Source: Streptomyces aurantiacus
GTDB lineage: Bacteria > Actinomycetota > Actinomycetes > Streptomycetales > Streptomycetaceae
DNA: 64,000 nucleotides
Assembly: GCF_027107535.1 (NCBI RefSeq)
Contig: NZ_CP114283.1
Location: 8,432,001-8,496,000 of the forward strand
Direction of reading: 5' to 3'
Part shown: piece after piece, positions 50,258 through 59,602 of the stretch
Position numbering within the stretch: position 1 is the stretch's first letter
Layout of the letters: each line of letters begins with the position of its first letter
Made by a program: the position numbers and the translations under genes
Notes under the pieces: generated by a model
Seen by the model: only the letters and a program-made list of their open reading frames with translations
What the model was told of the DNA's origin: nothing
Databases searched by the model: none

Positions 50258-50767
50258 GTGCGAGAGCGGCAGGCGTCCCGGAACGCCCGCCGTGCCCGGG
50301 AGTTCAAGGCATTCGTCGCGGGCGCGGGAGGGCGGCTGCTGCATGCCGCGACGCTGCTCACCGCGGAGCCCCCGGACGACAACCCGCGCGCGCGGCGCCT
50401 GCTCACCGCGGCCCTGGCCCACACGTACGCCACCTGGGACCGGCTGCACGGCGAGGACCCGTACGACCGGACCCGGCAGCACCTGGCCGTGCGCTTCGCG
50501 CGCGGTGCCTGGCACCAGTACGGCGGCCTCGGCCGGGCCCACACCCGCGGCCGCACGGACCACGGCAGCGTCCTGTACTGCCTCACCCCGCAGGAACGGC
50601 TGATCCTCGTGCTGCGCATGTACGAGGGCGTCGCCGAGGAGCAGGCCGCGGCACTGCTGGGGCTGCCCACCGATCGGGTACGGGCCATCTGTGCCCGAGC
50701 CATGGCCACGCTGCTGCATCCGCCGCGGGAGGCCGCCCCGGTGATCGCGAAGGTGGCGCCGTCATGA
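50258..50767 (+). CDS. Sigma-70-like protein (divergent ECF type)
   Basis: A 169-residue protein with a sigma region 4 at the C-terminus: LTPQERLILVLRMYEGVAEEQAAALLGLPTDRVRAICARAMATLL. The N-terminal part (KAFVAGAGGRLLHAATLLTAEPPDDNPRARRLLTAALAHTYATWDRL) resembles a shortened region 2 of SigE-like ECF factors, without a clear promoter-melting motif. It may act as an alternative sigma factor or a sigma-like regulator. GTG 50258 has GGGAGG 4 bases before it. Its TGA overlaps the start of a tiny membrane protein gene (ATGA), a position often held by an anti-sigma factor. Confidence 0.75.
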   Translation: MRERQASRNARRAREFKAFVAGAGGRLLHAATLLTAEPPDDNPRARRLLTAALAHTYATWDRLHGEDPYDRTRQHLAVRFARGAWHQYGGLGRAHTRGRTDHGSVLYCLTPQERLILVLRMYEGVAEEQAAALLGLPTDRVRAICARAMATLLHPPREAAPVIAKVAPS

Positions 50768-51015
50768 GCCCGGTGAACCGCAGGGAGGCCGATGTCCGGC
50801 GCATCCTGGAGGAGCCCCAGCCGCCCGTACCGCCCGAGCTGTACCCGGAGGCCGTGCGCAGGGGCGGGCGGATGCTGCGCCGCCGAAGGGCCGCGCGTCT
50901 GCTGGTCTGGCTGCTGCTGCTCGCGGCGGCCGTGGCCTTCGTGGTGTGGGCGTCGATCGCCCAGCCATGGGTGGAGCCGCCGTCGGAGACGACTCCACCG
51001 CTGACCGGCTGGTGA
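50764..51015 (+). CDS. Tiny single-helix membrane protein coupled to sigma-like gene
   Basis: An 83-residue protein. A cytoplasmic head of about 40 residues (MSPVNRREADVRRILEEPQPPVPPELYPEAVRRGGRMLRRRR) is followed by one membrane helix (LLVWLLLLAAAVAFVVWASI) and a short Pro-rich outside tail. It starts within the stop of the sigma-like gene. The size and topology would suit a minimal membrane anti-sigma factor, but it lacks the zinc HxxxCxxC motif and an anti-sigma domain of usual size, so this is only suggested by position. Confidence 0.65.
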   Translation: MSPVNRREADVRRILEEPQPPVPPELYPEAVRRGGRMLRRRRAARLLVWLLLLAAAVAFVVWASIAQPWVEPPSETTPPLTGW

Positions 51016-51152
51016 GACCGACGGCCGACGGCGAACCGGTGAGGCCCGCCGAAGCCCCCGCCGGCCTCCGAAGGCCCGTGCCTCTGCCTGCCGCCCAGGA
51101 CGCCACGGGTCAGCGCTGTGCAGGCCGTGCGGGCTTCACTGGCCGCGGTCGC

Positions 51153-52307
51153 CTAGCCCAGGGCCTGCTTGAGGTCCTCAAGGAGGTCGTCGGCGTTCTC
51201 GATGCCCACGGAGAGGCGGACGAGGTCGGCGGGGACCTCGAGGGCCGACCCGGCCACGGACGCGTGCGTCATGCGCCCCGGGTGCTCGATCAGGGACTCG
51301 ACGCCGCCCAGGGACTCGCCCAGCGTGAACACCTTGGCGCGGTTGCAGACCTCGACGGCCGCCTCCTCGCCGCCTTCGACCTGGAAGGAGACCATGCCGC
51401 CGAACGACCTCATCTGCTTGGCGGCGATCTCGTGGCCGGGGTGCTCCGGGAGGCCCGGGTACAGGACACGCGTCACGCGCGCGTGCCGGGTGAGCATCTC
51501 GGCGACCTTGGTCGCGTTCTCGCTGTGCCGGTCCATGCGGACGGCGAGCGTCTTGATGCCGCGCAGCACCAGCCAGGCGTCCATGGGGCCGGCCACCGCG
51601 CCCATCGCGTTCTGGTGGTAGGCCAGCTCCTCGCCGAGCGCCTGGTCGCCCACCACGAGGGCACCGCCGACGACGTCGGAGTGGCCGCCCATGTACTTGG
51701 TCAGCGAGTGCACGACGATGTCCGCGCCGAGCGCGAGCGGCTGCTGGAGGTACGGGCTGGCGAAGGTGTTGTCGACGACGAGCTTCGCGCCGGCCTCACG
51801 CGCGATGTGCGAGAGGGCGGCGATGTCGGTGATGCCGAGGAGCGGGTTGGAGGGGGTCTCCACCCAGACGGCCTTGGTCTTCGGGGTGATGGCGGCCCGC
51901 ACGGACGCGGGGTCGCTGGTGTCGGCGACAGACCACTCCACCCCCCACCGCGAGACGACCTTCGCGAAGAGACGGAACGTGCCGCCGTACGCGTCGTTGG
52001 GGATGACCACGTGGTCGCCGGGGCTGAGCAGCGTACGCAGCAGGCAGTCCTCGGCCGCCAGTCCGGACGCGAACGCGAGCCCGCGGCGGCCGCCCTCCAG
52101 GGCCGCGAGGTTCTCCTCCAGGGCGGTCCTGGTGGGGTTGGCGCTGCGGCTGTACTCGTAGCCGCCGCGCAGACCGCCGACGCCGTCCTGCTTGTAGGTC
52201 GAAACCTGGTAGATCGGCGGGACGACCGCGCCGGTGAGGGGATCGGCGGTGTTGCCCGCGTGGATCGCCACGGTTTCGAAGTGCTGGCTGATGTGCCTGT
52301 CGCTCAT
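51153..52307 (-). CDS. metB: Cystathionine gamma-synthase
   Basis: A 384-residue PLP enzyme of the Cys/Met metabolism family. It joins an activated homoserine ester with cysteine to cystathionine for methionine synthesis. The PLP Lys lies in [14 protein letters not shown]. Other family marks are [43 protein letters not shown] and the C-terminal [20 protein letters not shown]. The presence of Glu in [12 protein letters not shown] motifs fits synthases or lyases of this group, and a gamma-lyase role cannot be excluded. ATG 52307 is the family start; the frame continues open upstream. There is no SAM riboswitch in the short 165-base upstream gap. Confidence 0.9.
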   Translation of the reverse strand: MSDRHISQHFETVAIHAGNTADPLTGAVVPPIYQVSTYKQDGVGGLRGGYEYSRSANPTRTALEENLAALEGGRRGLAFASGLAAEDCLLRTLLSPGDHVVIPNDAYGGTFRLFAKVVSRWGVEWSVADTSDPASVRAAITPKTKAVWVETPSNPLLGITDIAALSHIAREAGAKLVVDNTFASPYLQQPLALGADIVVHSLTKYMGGHSDVVGGALVVGDQALGEELAYHQNAMGAVAGPMDAWLVLRGIKTLAVRMDRHSENATKVAEMLTRHARVTRVLYPGLPEHPGHEIAAKQMRSFGGMVSFQVEGGEEAAVEVCNRAKVFTLGESLGGVESLIEHPGRMTHASVAGSALEVPADLVRLSVGIENADDLLEDLKQALG

Positions 52308-52472
52308 GGGCACCGAGGGTAATGCGCCCGCGGGGATTGTGACGGCGAGCGGCCGGACACCGGGCCGCGGACCGCTCGGCGACCTCGCCCTTCCCGCCCC
52401 TCCGGCAAGGTTTTCCACAGAAGCGGCCGACCTGGTTGGCCAATTGCCGGAGGCGTCTGCTTCGCTTGTCGT

Positions 52473-53591
52473 ATGGAGATTCTCTGGGTCCTGATGGCGC
52501 TGCTCATGATCGGGTTCGCCCTGGGGCCGATCCTGAGGCGCAGGCGTGCCGGAATCACGCAGGTCGCCCCCGGCGACCCGGACGCCGCCGACCCGGCGAA
52601 CTACGGCTTCCTGCGCCAGGAGGAGCTGGACATCCGCATGCCCGGCCCCGACCAGGATCTGCTGGAGGTCCTCGACCTGGTGCAGCGCGGCCAGGACTAC
52701 CGCGCGGCCTCACAGCTCCTCGCGGGCACCGAGTCGGAGGGCGAGCGGCGCTGGCAGCGCGTCCAGGCCTTCGCGGGCGCCGCCTCGCTCGAGCTGCAGC
52801 AGCGCCCCGGCGGGGTGAGCGACAGCCCCGGCGGCCAGTGGCTGCGGGTGTGGCGTGCCGAGAAGCCCAAGGACGCGGGCGGCGCCGCCGTGCACGCCGA
52901 GTTCCTGGTGCAGCAGGCGTGGCGCACGTCGACACCGGGGACCGACGAGTTCCGGATCATCATGGAGGAGGCGCGGGCGGCCTGCGGCGAGGCGGCACTG
53001 CTGGCGCCGGGCGACCCGATCCCGTACGTCATCGAGCTGTCGGTGGCCCGCGGGCTCGCGTACTCCCAGCCGGAGTTCGAGAAGCTCTGGCTGAAGATCC
53101 TCGACCGGACGCCCGCGCACATGGGGGCGCATCTGGCGGCGCTGCACTACTGGTGCGAGAAGTGGCACGGCTCACGGGAGACGGCGTACTCGTTCGCGGA
53201 GGCGGCCGCGGCGCGCGCCCCCCAGGGGTCCCTCCTCGCCGCCATGCCGCTCTTCGCGGTCTTCGAGCACCTGCCCGAGGTGAATCTCGTCAGCGGCTTC
53301 TACCAGAGCGAGGTCGTGACCAAGGCGGTCCACGGCGGGCTGTTCGCGGTCCATTCGGCCCGCTCCGACGACCCGATGCTCGCCCACGTCCGCCATCTGC
53401 TGATCTTCTTCCTGGTCCGCGGCGAGCGCTGGTCGGAGGCGATGAACCAGCTGGTGCACGTCGACGGCCACGTGGGCGCCCTCCCCTGGACGCTGACGTC
53501 GGACCCGGCGGCGGACTACGCGGTGTACCGGGCCCTGGCGGTGGCGGGATACGAGGCGAACGGCGGCAGCCCGGCCACGCTGTCGCACTGA
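52473..53591 (+). CDS. Membrane-anchored helical-repeat protein of unknown function
   Basis: A 372-residue protein with one N-terminal membrane helix (ILWVLMALLMIGFALGPIL) and a long cytoplasmic helical domain. The repeated motifs (YRAASQLLAGTESEGERRWQRVQAFAG, ACGEAALLAPGDPIPYVIELSVARGLAYSQPEFEKLWLKILDRTPAHMGAHLAALHYW) resemble degenerate TPR or SEL1-type repeats. It is widespread in Streptomyces next to metB and msrA, as I recall, but has no assigned function. It is divergent from metB. The ATG 52473 has no clear ribosome site. Confidence 0.75.
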   Translation: MEILWVLMALLMIGFALGPILRRRRAGITQVAPGDPDAADPANYGFLRQEELDIRMPGPDQDLLEVLDLVQRGQDYRAASQLLAGTESEGERRWQRVQAFAGAASLELQQRPGGVSDSPGGQWLRVWRAEKPKDAGGAAVHAEFLVQQAWRTSTPGTDEFRIIMEEARAACGEAALLAPGDPIPYVIELSVARGLAYSQPEFEKLWLKILDRTPAHMGAHLAALHYWCEKWHGSRETAYSFAEAAAARAPQGSLLAAMPLFAVFEHLPEVNLVSGFYQSEVVTKAVHGGLFAVHSARSDDPMLAHVRHLLIFFLVRGERWSEAMNQLVHVDGHVGALPWTLTSDPAADYAVYRALAVAGYEANGGSPATLSH

Positions 53592-53739
53592 GCGGAGCCC
53601 GGGGCGCGCCCTCCGCCGCCCCGGACGGCGCTCATCCACTCGCTGTTGCCCTTCCCCGGCTCTGTCCGCGGTCGGCGCCCTTCTTCGGCACCGGGTCACC
53701 ACCGGCCCCGCGGGCGCGGGAAGGCCCGGCTGCGGAGCC

Positions 53740-53763
53740 GCGGCCCGGTCGTCTCCGGGCCGC
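53740..53763. terminator. Hairpin between hypothetical gene and msrA
   Basis: A perfect 9-bp stem (53740-53748 with 53755-53763) and a 6-base loop between convergent genes. Confidence 0.65.
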
Positions 53764-53772
53764 CTCGCGCGG

Positions 53773-54285
53773 TCAGCTCTCCGCGCGAGCCGGCAGCCGC
53801 CATCCCGAGCGCGGGAAGTGGCACGTGTAGCCCTCCGGGTAACGCAGCAGGTAGTCCTGGTGCTCGGGCTCGGCCTCCCAGAAGGGGCCGACCGGCTCCA
53901 CCTCGGTGACGACCTTGCCCGGCCACAGTCCGGAGGCGTCCACGTCCGCGATCGTGTCCTCGGCGGTCCGCTTCTGCTCGTCGTCCACGTAGTAGATCGC
54001 CGAGCGGTAGCTGAGGCCGATGTCGTTGCCCTGACGGTTCTTGGTGCTCGGATCGTGGATCTGGAAGAAGAATTCCAGGATCGCGCGGAAGCTGGTCTCT
54101 TCAGGGTCGAAAAGGATCTCGATGGCCTCCGCGTGCGTACCGTGGTTACGGTACGTCGCGTTCGGCACGTCGCCCCCGGTGTATCCGACCCGGGTCGCCG
54201 TCACCCCCGGGAGCCGGCGGATCAGGTCCTCCATCCCCCAGAAGCACCCACCCGCCAGCACGGCCTTCTGCGTCTGCGCAGCCAT
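53773..54285 (-). CDS. msrA: Peptide-methionine (S)-S-oxide reductase
   Basis: A 170-residue enzyme that repairs the S-form of oxidised methionine in proteins. The active-site motif [17 protein letters not shown] with the catalytic Cys is clear. So are [24 protein letters not shown] and [18 protein letters not shown] 54285 has GGAGGGG 5-7 bases upstream, a good ribosome site; the open frame upstream is not conserved. There is only one further Cys (YTCHFP), so a resolving role for it is possible. Confidence 0.95.
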   Translation of the reverse strand: MAAQTQKAVLAGGCFWGMEDLIRRLPGVTATRVGYTGGDVPNATYRNHGTHAEAIEILFDPEETSFRAILEFFFQIHDPSTKNRQGNDIGLSYRSAIYYVDDEQKRTAEDTIADVDASGLWPGKVVTEVEPVGPFWEAEPEHQDYLLRYPEGYTCHFPRSGWRLPARAES

Positions 54286-54536
54286 TGCGGCCCCTCCAAT
54301 ATCTGTCAGCTCGGTCACTCGGGCTGTTCTCGGCTCGCACACCGCCGACTACCTGCCCACTCCCCACAACGCGTGAGGGTTCCAGGCGATTCCGTACCCG
54401 CCCCACCGGCCGTGCCCCGGCGACCACCGGCCACCGCGATCAGTGCACCACCCTGTGGTCCGCCCTCACGCCGACAGGGTCGCTGAACGTCGAACCGTCG
54501 CTGCCGGGATGGGTCACACGGTCGAAAACCGATGGC

Positions 54537-55163
54537 ATGCAGGAATCCGCCGGCCCCACCCTGTACCGCATGGAAGAACCGCAACGCATGATCCGTGCGC
54601 TCCACACCGAGTCCACGATCACCGTCTACCAGGCGTACTCCCCGGAGATCGGCCTGCCCGCGGCCCGGGACGGACGCTTCCCCGCGGCGTGGAAGCGGGA
54701 TCGGATGACATGGATCAAGCCGTCCTTCCTGTGGATGATGTACCGCTGCGGCTGGGGCGCCAAGGCCGGGCAGGAGACTGTTCTGGGCCTTGAGATCCGC
54801 CGGGAGGGGTTCGAGTGGGCGCTGCGTGACGCCTGTCTGTCGCACTACGTCCGCGGGCTGCATGCCGACCAGGCCGACTGGAAGCGGCAGTTGCGGCAGG
54901 CGTCGGCGCGGGTGCAGTGGGATCCCGAGCGTGATCTGCGGCTCCGGCCACTGCCCCACCGCTCGCTGCAGCTCGGTCTCTCCGGCGAGGCCGTGCGACG
55001 GTACGCGGACGAGTGGACGGTCGCCATCAGAGACGTGACTCCGCTCGCCCACGAGATCCACGCACTCGTCCGTGCCGGCGATCTGGACTCCGCAGCCCGT
55101 CTGCTGCCCCAGGAGCGTCCCTACGCCGTCGGGGACGACGTACTGGCCCGCCTGCGCGTGTGA
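54537..55163 (+). CDS. DUF4291 domain protein
   Basis: A 208-residue protein of the DUF4291 family, recognised by its start and core: RMIRALHTESTITVYQAYSPEIGLPA, then KRDRMTWIKPSFLWMMYRCGWG, GLEIRREGFEWALRDACLSHY and VQWDPERDLRLRPLPHRSLQLGLSG. The family has no established activity. The conserved Arg/Tyr/Trp/Lys pattern suggests a ligand or nucleic-acid pocket. The start is uncertain: ATG 54537 or ATG 54570, neither with a strong ribosome site. It begins a patch of orphan genes between the msrA and alcohol dehydrogenase genes. Confidence 0.8.
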   Translation: MQESAGPTLYRMEEPQRMIRALHTESTITVYQAYSPEIGLPAARDGRFPAAWKRDRMTWIKPSFLWMMYRCGWGAKAGQETVLGLEIRREGFEWALRDACLSHYVRGLHADQADWKRQLRQASARVQWDPERDLRLRPLPHRSLQLGLSGEAVRRYADEWTVAIRDVTPLAHEIHALVRAGDLDSAARLLPQERPYAVGDDVLARLRV

Positions 55164-55383
55164 CCGGGTGGTCGGCATGCCTCCGTGCGGGCTGCCGACC
55201 ACCGACGGCAGTGATCCTTCGGCGAGGTAGAAGTGCCTGCGGCAGTAGTCGACATGGAGGTGGCCGCCGTCCGCGGCGGTGGCCGTGCCCCGCAGGTTCT
55301 ATGAGCGCGACTCGGTCTGGATCACCGGGTCGCTCCGCGGCCTCCGTCCGTACAGAGCCCGCGGGTGCCTGGGACAATGCCGC
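55164..55383. other. Gap holding a possible gene remnant
   Basis: Read on the minus strand, 55170-55290 gives a protein-like string (GGHLHVDYCRRHFYLAEGSL) bounded upstream by a stop and without a start or ribosome site. It may be the remnant of a gene. On the plus strand, GACAAT (55373-55378), 5 bases before the GTG at 55384, may be a -10. Confidence 0.3.
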
Positions 55384-55692
55384 GTGACCCACTACCTGCG
55401 ATTCTTCTTCGAGGCCGGCGTGGACACGCCGTTGTGGCCGGAGGACATGGCCAGTCCGTACGGCTACCCCTGCCGGCTGGAGCGGCTGCCGATCAGCCCG
55501 GTGACACGGGCGGAGTTGGCCAGGCTGTCCGAGCGGTACCAGTCGTCGATCGACTGGGACTACCCGCCTGATCCCTCGCCGTGGTCCGACGAGGAGCTTC
55601 AGCTCTTCAAACAGCAGGCGCACGCGGCATTGAGCGCGCTGCGGCGAGAGTTGGGCGCGGGCTGGGTCGTCCGGGACGAGAGCCTCCTGTGA
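55384..55692 (+). CDS. Small orphan protein of unknown function
   Basis: A 102-residue soluble protein: VTHYLRFFFEAGVDTPLWPEDM, then GYPCRLERLPISPVTRAELARLSERYQSSIDWDYPPDPSPW, and a helical tail ending LRRELGAGWVVRDESLL. It has no signal peptide, membrane helix or known motif. I see it as a conserved actinobacterial orphan of the size of immunity or regulatory proteins; that is only an impression. GTG 55384 is the likely start since the composition upstream changes and a -10-like GACAAT lies 5 bases before it, suggesting a leaderless message. Confidence 0.6.
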   Translation: MTHYLRFFFEAGVDTPLWPEDMASPYGYPCRLERLPISPVTRAELARLSERYQSSIDWDYPPDPSPWSDEELQLFKQQAHAALSALRRELGAGWVVRDESLL

Positions 55693-55850
55693 CGAGGCGA
55701 GGACTCCGGGCGTTCACAGTCGCTTCCGTGACAGCGGCGCGACCGGCGATATCGTACCCATCATGACAGGTCAGAGGCTGTTTTCGTAGGACCAACGGCA
55801 CAGCTCGCACGCCTTGTTGGGCCCGTGACCGGACCCTCAGAATCGCCGAC

Positions 55851-57203
55851 ATGGATCACACCGAGAACGTCGATCAGGATGCGGTGCTGCGCGCACGGAC
55901 GATGCTGCTCGGATCAGGCAGGCCGGACGTCGGCCGGCAGGTCGAGGCCTACCGGGTGCTGTCGGCGGTGAGTCCGCTGACCTACCTGCCGAAACTGACG
56001 GAGGCACTGCTCTCCTACGGATACGAGCCGGAGGTACGGGACCTGCCGGACGTACGACTGGCACGGCACGCCGAGGCGGCTGCCGCGGCCCGGCGCATCG
56101 ACGCGGGCGAACACAACAGGACCGAGTTGCTGGTGCGTGCTCTGTCCACGTACCGGCGCCAGCTCTGTGCCGCCGGACAGCGGGCGGAGGCCCTCGCCGT
56201 GTGTGAGGAGATGGCAGAGGCCGGGCGGTGGGGTTTCACACACGGCCAGGTGTCGAGCCCCGTCTACGGGCAGGGACCGCTGGCTGTCGTCCTGGCCGAG
56301 GAAGGACGACACCGGGAGGCCGCGGAACTCTGCGGGGAGTCGGTACGAATCGCTCGTTCGAAGAGCTCGGCAGAGGACTCGGAATCCCGGGCGACCTCGG
56401 AGAGTTCGGAGGCCCCGGAGGCCTCTTCGTGGGAGCTGCTCGAATGGGCGGCCGAACTGGACGCCGCCGGATGCCACGACGCGGCACTGGAGGTCTTCGC
56501 GGACATCGTGGCGGTCTCCCGCGCCAAGGCCGCCCGGAACGGCACCGCGTTGGCCATCCTGATATGGCAACTCGTCCACCGTGCAGGGATGTTGGACGCT
56601 GCCGGGCAGCGCGTCGAGGCACGGGCCGCCCGACTGGAGGCCCTCGCCTTCCTGTCCGAGCTGGACAGGACCGGGGAACGCGAGAGCTGGAGCAACATCC
56701 TGACGTGGTGGGTCACCCTGTACGCCTTGTCGGGCCGGTCCGCGGAACCCCCGCCGCGTCCCGGGTCCCCGGCGCCTCCGTTCGGCTCCCCGTTCCTCGA
56801 CTGGTCGCCCGACGTCCAGCAGGCCTACGTCGACGGCCTGGCCGCCCTCGAAGAACAGGCCGCCGGACTGAAGGAGGCCGCCCGGGCAGAGCCGTCGGGA
56901 CGTCTGCCCGAAGCGGTGGCCCTGCACCGGAGGCTCACCATCCGTGCGGCTGTCCGCCGGGAGAACCGCTCCCACCTCATCCTCAAGCCCCTCCGCCCGC
57001 TCTTCGACGAAGGTGTGGCGCTCGCACGCGACGCGGCCGACGCAGCCGCAGCCGCAGCCGACGAGGCCGGCACGGCCGGCAAGGAGCAGAGCCGGGAGGC
57101 GCTGGCGCGGGCCTTGACCGACCGTTCCATGTTCCTTGTCGCCGCCAAGCAGTACGGCGAGGCCCATGACGACTACCGCGAGGCCCTCGGCCTGCTGGGC
57201 TGA
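55851..57203 (+). CDS. Alpha-helical TPR-like protein of unknown function
   Basis: A 450-residue soluble, Ala/Glu/Arg-rich protein. Several degenerate TPR units are visible: ALSTYRRQLCAAGQRAEALAVCEEMAEAG, GPLAVVLAEEGRHREAAELCGESVRIAR, ELDAAGCHDAALEVFADIVAVSRAKA, and near the C-terminus SMFLVAAKQYGEAHDDYREALGLL. A low-complexity linker (SKSSAEDSESRATSESSEAPEASS) splits the array. Proteins of this kind are common in Streptomyces as scaffolds or parts of signalling systems. There is no catalytic domain. A strong hairpin follows the stop. Confidence 0.75.
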   Translation: MDHTENVDQDAVLRARTMLLGSGRPDVGRQVEAYRVLSAVSPLTYLPKLTEALLSYGYEPEVRDLPDVRLARHAEAAAAARRIDAGEHNRTELLVRALSTYRRQLCAAGQRAEALAVCEEMAEAGRWGFTHGQVSSPVYGQGPLAVVLAEEGRHREAAELCGESVRIARSKSSAEDSESRATSESSEAPEASSWELLEWAAELDAAGCHDAALEVFADIVAVSRAKAARNGTALAILIWQLVHRAGMLDAAGQRVEARAARLEALAFLSELDRTGERESWSNILTWWVTLYALSGRSAEPPPRPGSPAPPFGSPFLDWSPDVQQAYVDGLAALEEQAAGLKEAARAEPSGRLPEAVALHRRLTIRAAVRRENRSHLILKPLRPLFDEGVALARDAADAAAAAADEAGTAGKEQSREALARALTDRSMFLVAAKQYGEAHDDYREALGLLG

Positions 57204-57224
57204 CGGGTCACGGCACCGTCGAAC

Positions 57225-57263
57225 GCCTCTGGAGGACAGAGCACAGCCCTGTCCTCCAGAGGC
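57225..57263. terminator. Bidirectional terminator between TPR gene and alcohol dehydrogenase
   Basis: A perfect 15-bp stem (57225-57239 with 57249-57263) and a 9-base loop. Confidence 0.87.
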
Positions 57264-57315
57264 GCGGTCGGAAACCGTGGCGGGAACCGCACCCGGCGCC
57301 CGGACTCCGGTGGAG

Positions 57316-58356
57316 CTAGATCGTCGCGGTGTCGATCACGAAGCGGTACCGCACATCGCTGTTCAGCACCCGCTCGTACGCCTCGTTGATCTCGGAGGCG
57401 CTGATCAGCTCGATCTCGGCGCCGAAGCCGTGCTCGGCGCAGAAGTCCAGCATCTCCTGGGTCTCCTGGATGCCGCCGATGCCCGACCCGGCGAGGGTCT
57501 TGCGGCCGGCGATCACCGAGAAGAGGTTCAGGGAGACCGGCTCCTCGGGCGCGCCCACGTTCACGAAGGCGCCGTCCGTCTTGAGGAGGGACAGGAAGAC
57601 GTCCAGGTCGAGCGTGGCGGACACCGTCGACAGGATCAGGTCGAAGGAGCCGCGCAGCTCCTCGAAGGTCTTCGGGTCGCTGGTCGCGTAGTAGTGGTCG
57701 GCGCCCAGCTTCAGGCCGTCGTCCTGCTTGCGGAGCGACTGGGACAGGACGGTCACCTCGGCGCCGAGCGCGTGCGCGATCTTGACGCCCATGTGGCCGA
57801 GGCCGCCCATGCCGAGGATCGCGACCTTCTTGCCGGGGCCGGCGTTCCAGTGCTTGAGCGGGGAGTACGTGGTGATGCCGGCGCACAGCAGCGGCGCGGC
57901 CTCGTCGAGGGCCAGGCCCTCGGGGATACGGACGGTGAAGGCCTCGTCGACGACGATGTGGGTCGAGTAGCCGCCGTAGGTGACCTCGCCGTTCTTGTCG
58001 AGGGCGTTGTACGTGCCGACGTTGCCCTGGGTGCAGTACTGCTCCAGGCCGGCCTTGCAGTTCTCGCACTCGCGGCAGGAGTCGACCATGCAGCCGACGC
58101 CCACGCGGTCGCCGACGGTGAACTTGGTGACACCGGGGCCGACCTCGGTGACGACGCCGGCGATCTCGTGGCCCGGGACCATCGGGAAGATGGCCTCGCC
58201 CCAGCCCTCGCGGGCCTGGTGGATGTCGGAGTGGCAGATGCCGGCGAACTTGATCTCGATGAGGACGTCGTGCTCGCCGACCGGACGACGCTCGACGGTC
58301 GTGCGCTCCAGGGGAGCCTTGGCGGCGGGGGCGGCGTATGCGGCGACAGTGGTCAT
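57316..58356 (-). CDS. Zinc-dependent NAD(P) alcohol dehydrogenase (cinnamyl-type)
   Basis: A 346-residue medium-chain dehydrogenase. The catalytic zinc site is seen in [16 protein letters not shown] and [10 protein letters not shown], and the structural zinc site in [15 protein letters not shown]. The Rossmann motif [22 protein letters not shown] binds NAD(P). The segment after it, [19 protein letters not shown], has Ser, Arg and Lys where NADP-using CAD enzymes do. This suggests reduction of aldehydes with NADPH. ATG 58356 has AGGAGA about 10 bases upstream. It is divergent from an XRE regulator that probably controls it. Confidence 0.92.
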   Translation of the reverse strand: MTTVAAYAAPAAKAPLERTTVERRPVGEHDVLIEIKFAGICHSDIHQAREGWGEAIFPMVPGHEIAGVVTEVGPGVTKFTVGDRVGVGCMVDSCRECENCKAGLEQYCTQGNVGTYNALDKNGEVTYGGYSTHIVVDEAFTVRIPEGLALDEAAPLLCAGITTYSPLKHWNAGPGKKVAILGMGGLGHMGVKIAHALGAEVTVLSQSLRKQDDGLKLGADHYYATSDPKTFEELRGSFDLILSTVSATLDLDVFLSLLKTDGAFVNVGAPEEPVSLNLFSVIAGRKTLAGSGIGGIQETQEMLDFCAEHGFGAEIELISASEINEAYERVLNSDVRYRFVIDTATI

Positions 58357-58529
58357 GCGGAGGGTTCTCCTAAGAGGTGGATCTGCGCCCGGCCTGCCTT
58401 CCAGCCGGGTACGTGCTACAGCCTGCCCTCTTTCCCGGCCGTCACCCAGACCACGGTTCTGCGTACGTTCGCTGGTCCTACTACTGGCAGGGGCAGGTTC
58501 GTGTGCGTACCACCGTGAATACTGGACGT

Positions 58530-59459
58530 ATGGACGAACAGCCCTCTCAGGACTCCGCGGGCGCGGCCGGACAGGTGCCGGGGCGGCCGCTGGACCAGCG
58601 TGCCGAGCTCAGCGAGTTCCTGCGCACGCGCAGGGCGCGGCTGAAGCCGGAGGACGTGGGGCTGCCTGACTTCGGGCGGCACCGCCGTGTGCCGGGGCTG
58701 CGCCGTGAGGAGCTGGCGCAGCTGGCCGGGGTCTCCGTGGCGTACTACACCCGTCTTGAGCAGGGCAACGGACGGAACGTGTCGGCGGAGGTGCTCGACG
58801 CGATCGCGCGCGCACTGCGGCTGAGCGGGGCCGAGCACGCGCATCTCACTCATCTGGCGAAGCCCAAGCAGCACAAGAAGAAGCCGTCGGCCCGGCCGCA
58901 GCAGGTGCGGGTGGCGATGCGGCAGCTGATCGACACGTTCGACAGTGTGCCCGCGTACGTCGTGGGGCGGCGCTCCGAGATCCTCGTGTGGAACCGGATG
59001 GCCGCCGCCGTGTTCGGTGACTGGGCGGAGCTGCCCGCGCACGAGCGGAACTGGGCGCGGATGGTGTTCCTCAAGCCCGAGTACCGCGACCTGTTCGTGG
59101 AGTGGGAGCAGAAGGCGTCCGACATCGTCAGTTTTCTGCGTATGGACGCGGGCTGCCATCCGGACGATCCCCGGCTGTCGGCGCTGGTCGGTGAGCTGTC
59201 GGTGAAGAGCGAGGAGTTCCGGCGGCTCTGGGCGACGCACGACGTCAAGGAGAAGAGCCACGGGGTGAAGCGGCTGCATCATCCGCTGGTGGGTGAGCTC
59301 ACTCTGTCCTTCGAGACGTTCCGGCTCCCCGACGACGATGAGCAGTCGGTGGTGACGTATCACGCGGAGCCGGGGTCGCCGTCGGCCGAGGGGCTGCGGT
59401 TGCTCGCCAGCTGGGGCACGGACGCCACCCGGGCGGGGTCCTCGACGCCTCGGGCGTAG
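58530..59459 (+). CDS. XRE-family regulator (MmyB-like)
   Basis: A 309-residue regulator. The N-terminal helix-turn-helix reads [70 protein letters not shown]. It is followed by the MmyB-like ligand-binding domain ([107 protein letters not shown]), thought to bind a fatty acid or similar molecule. ATG 58530 is preceded by AATACT 7 bases upstream and no ribosome site, so the transcript may be leaderless. It probably regulates the divergent dehydrogenase. Confidence 0.9.
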   Translation: MDEQPSQDSAGAAGQVPGRPLDQRAELSEFLRTRRARLKPEDVGLPDFGRHRRVPGLRREELAQLAGVSVAYYTRLEQGNGRNVSAEVLDAIARALRLSGAEHAHLTHLAKPKQHKKKPSARPQQVRVAMRQLIDTFDSVPAYVVGRRSEILVWNRMAAAVFGDWAELPAHERNWARMVFLKPEYRDLFVEWEQKASDIVSFLRMDAGCHPDDPRLSALVGELSVKSEEFRRLWATHDVKEKSHGVKRLHHPLVGELTLSFETFRLPDDDEQSVVTYHAEPGSPSAEGLRLLASWGTDATRAGSSTPRA

Positions 59460-59543
59460 CTCTCCCTGTGTCCATCTGGGCCCGCCTGGGCCCGCCTGGG
59501 CCGCCCGCCCGTGCTCGTCCTCGGACGCCCGATGCCGGACGCC

Positions 59544-59584
59544 GGACGCCGGACAGGCTGAGGGATTCAGCCTGTCCGGCGTCC
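59544..59584. terminator. Bidirectional terminator between XRE and globin genes
   Basis: An 18-bp perfect stem (59544-59561 with 59567-59584) with a GGGAT loop. The left arm is preceded by an extra copy of the 7-base unit CGCCGGA, a slippage trace. Confidence 0.85.
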
Positions 59585-59602
59585 GGCATCCGATGAGCAC
59601 GG

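Noticed and set aside
52308..52472. SAM or cobalamin riboswitch upstream of metB
   Set aside because: The gap is only 165 bases and I see no conserved stem-loop pattern of those riboswitches.
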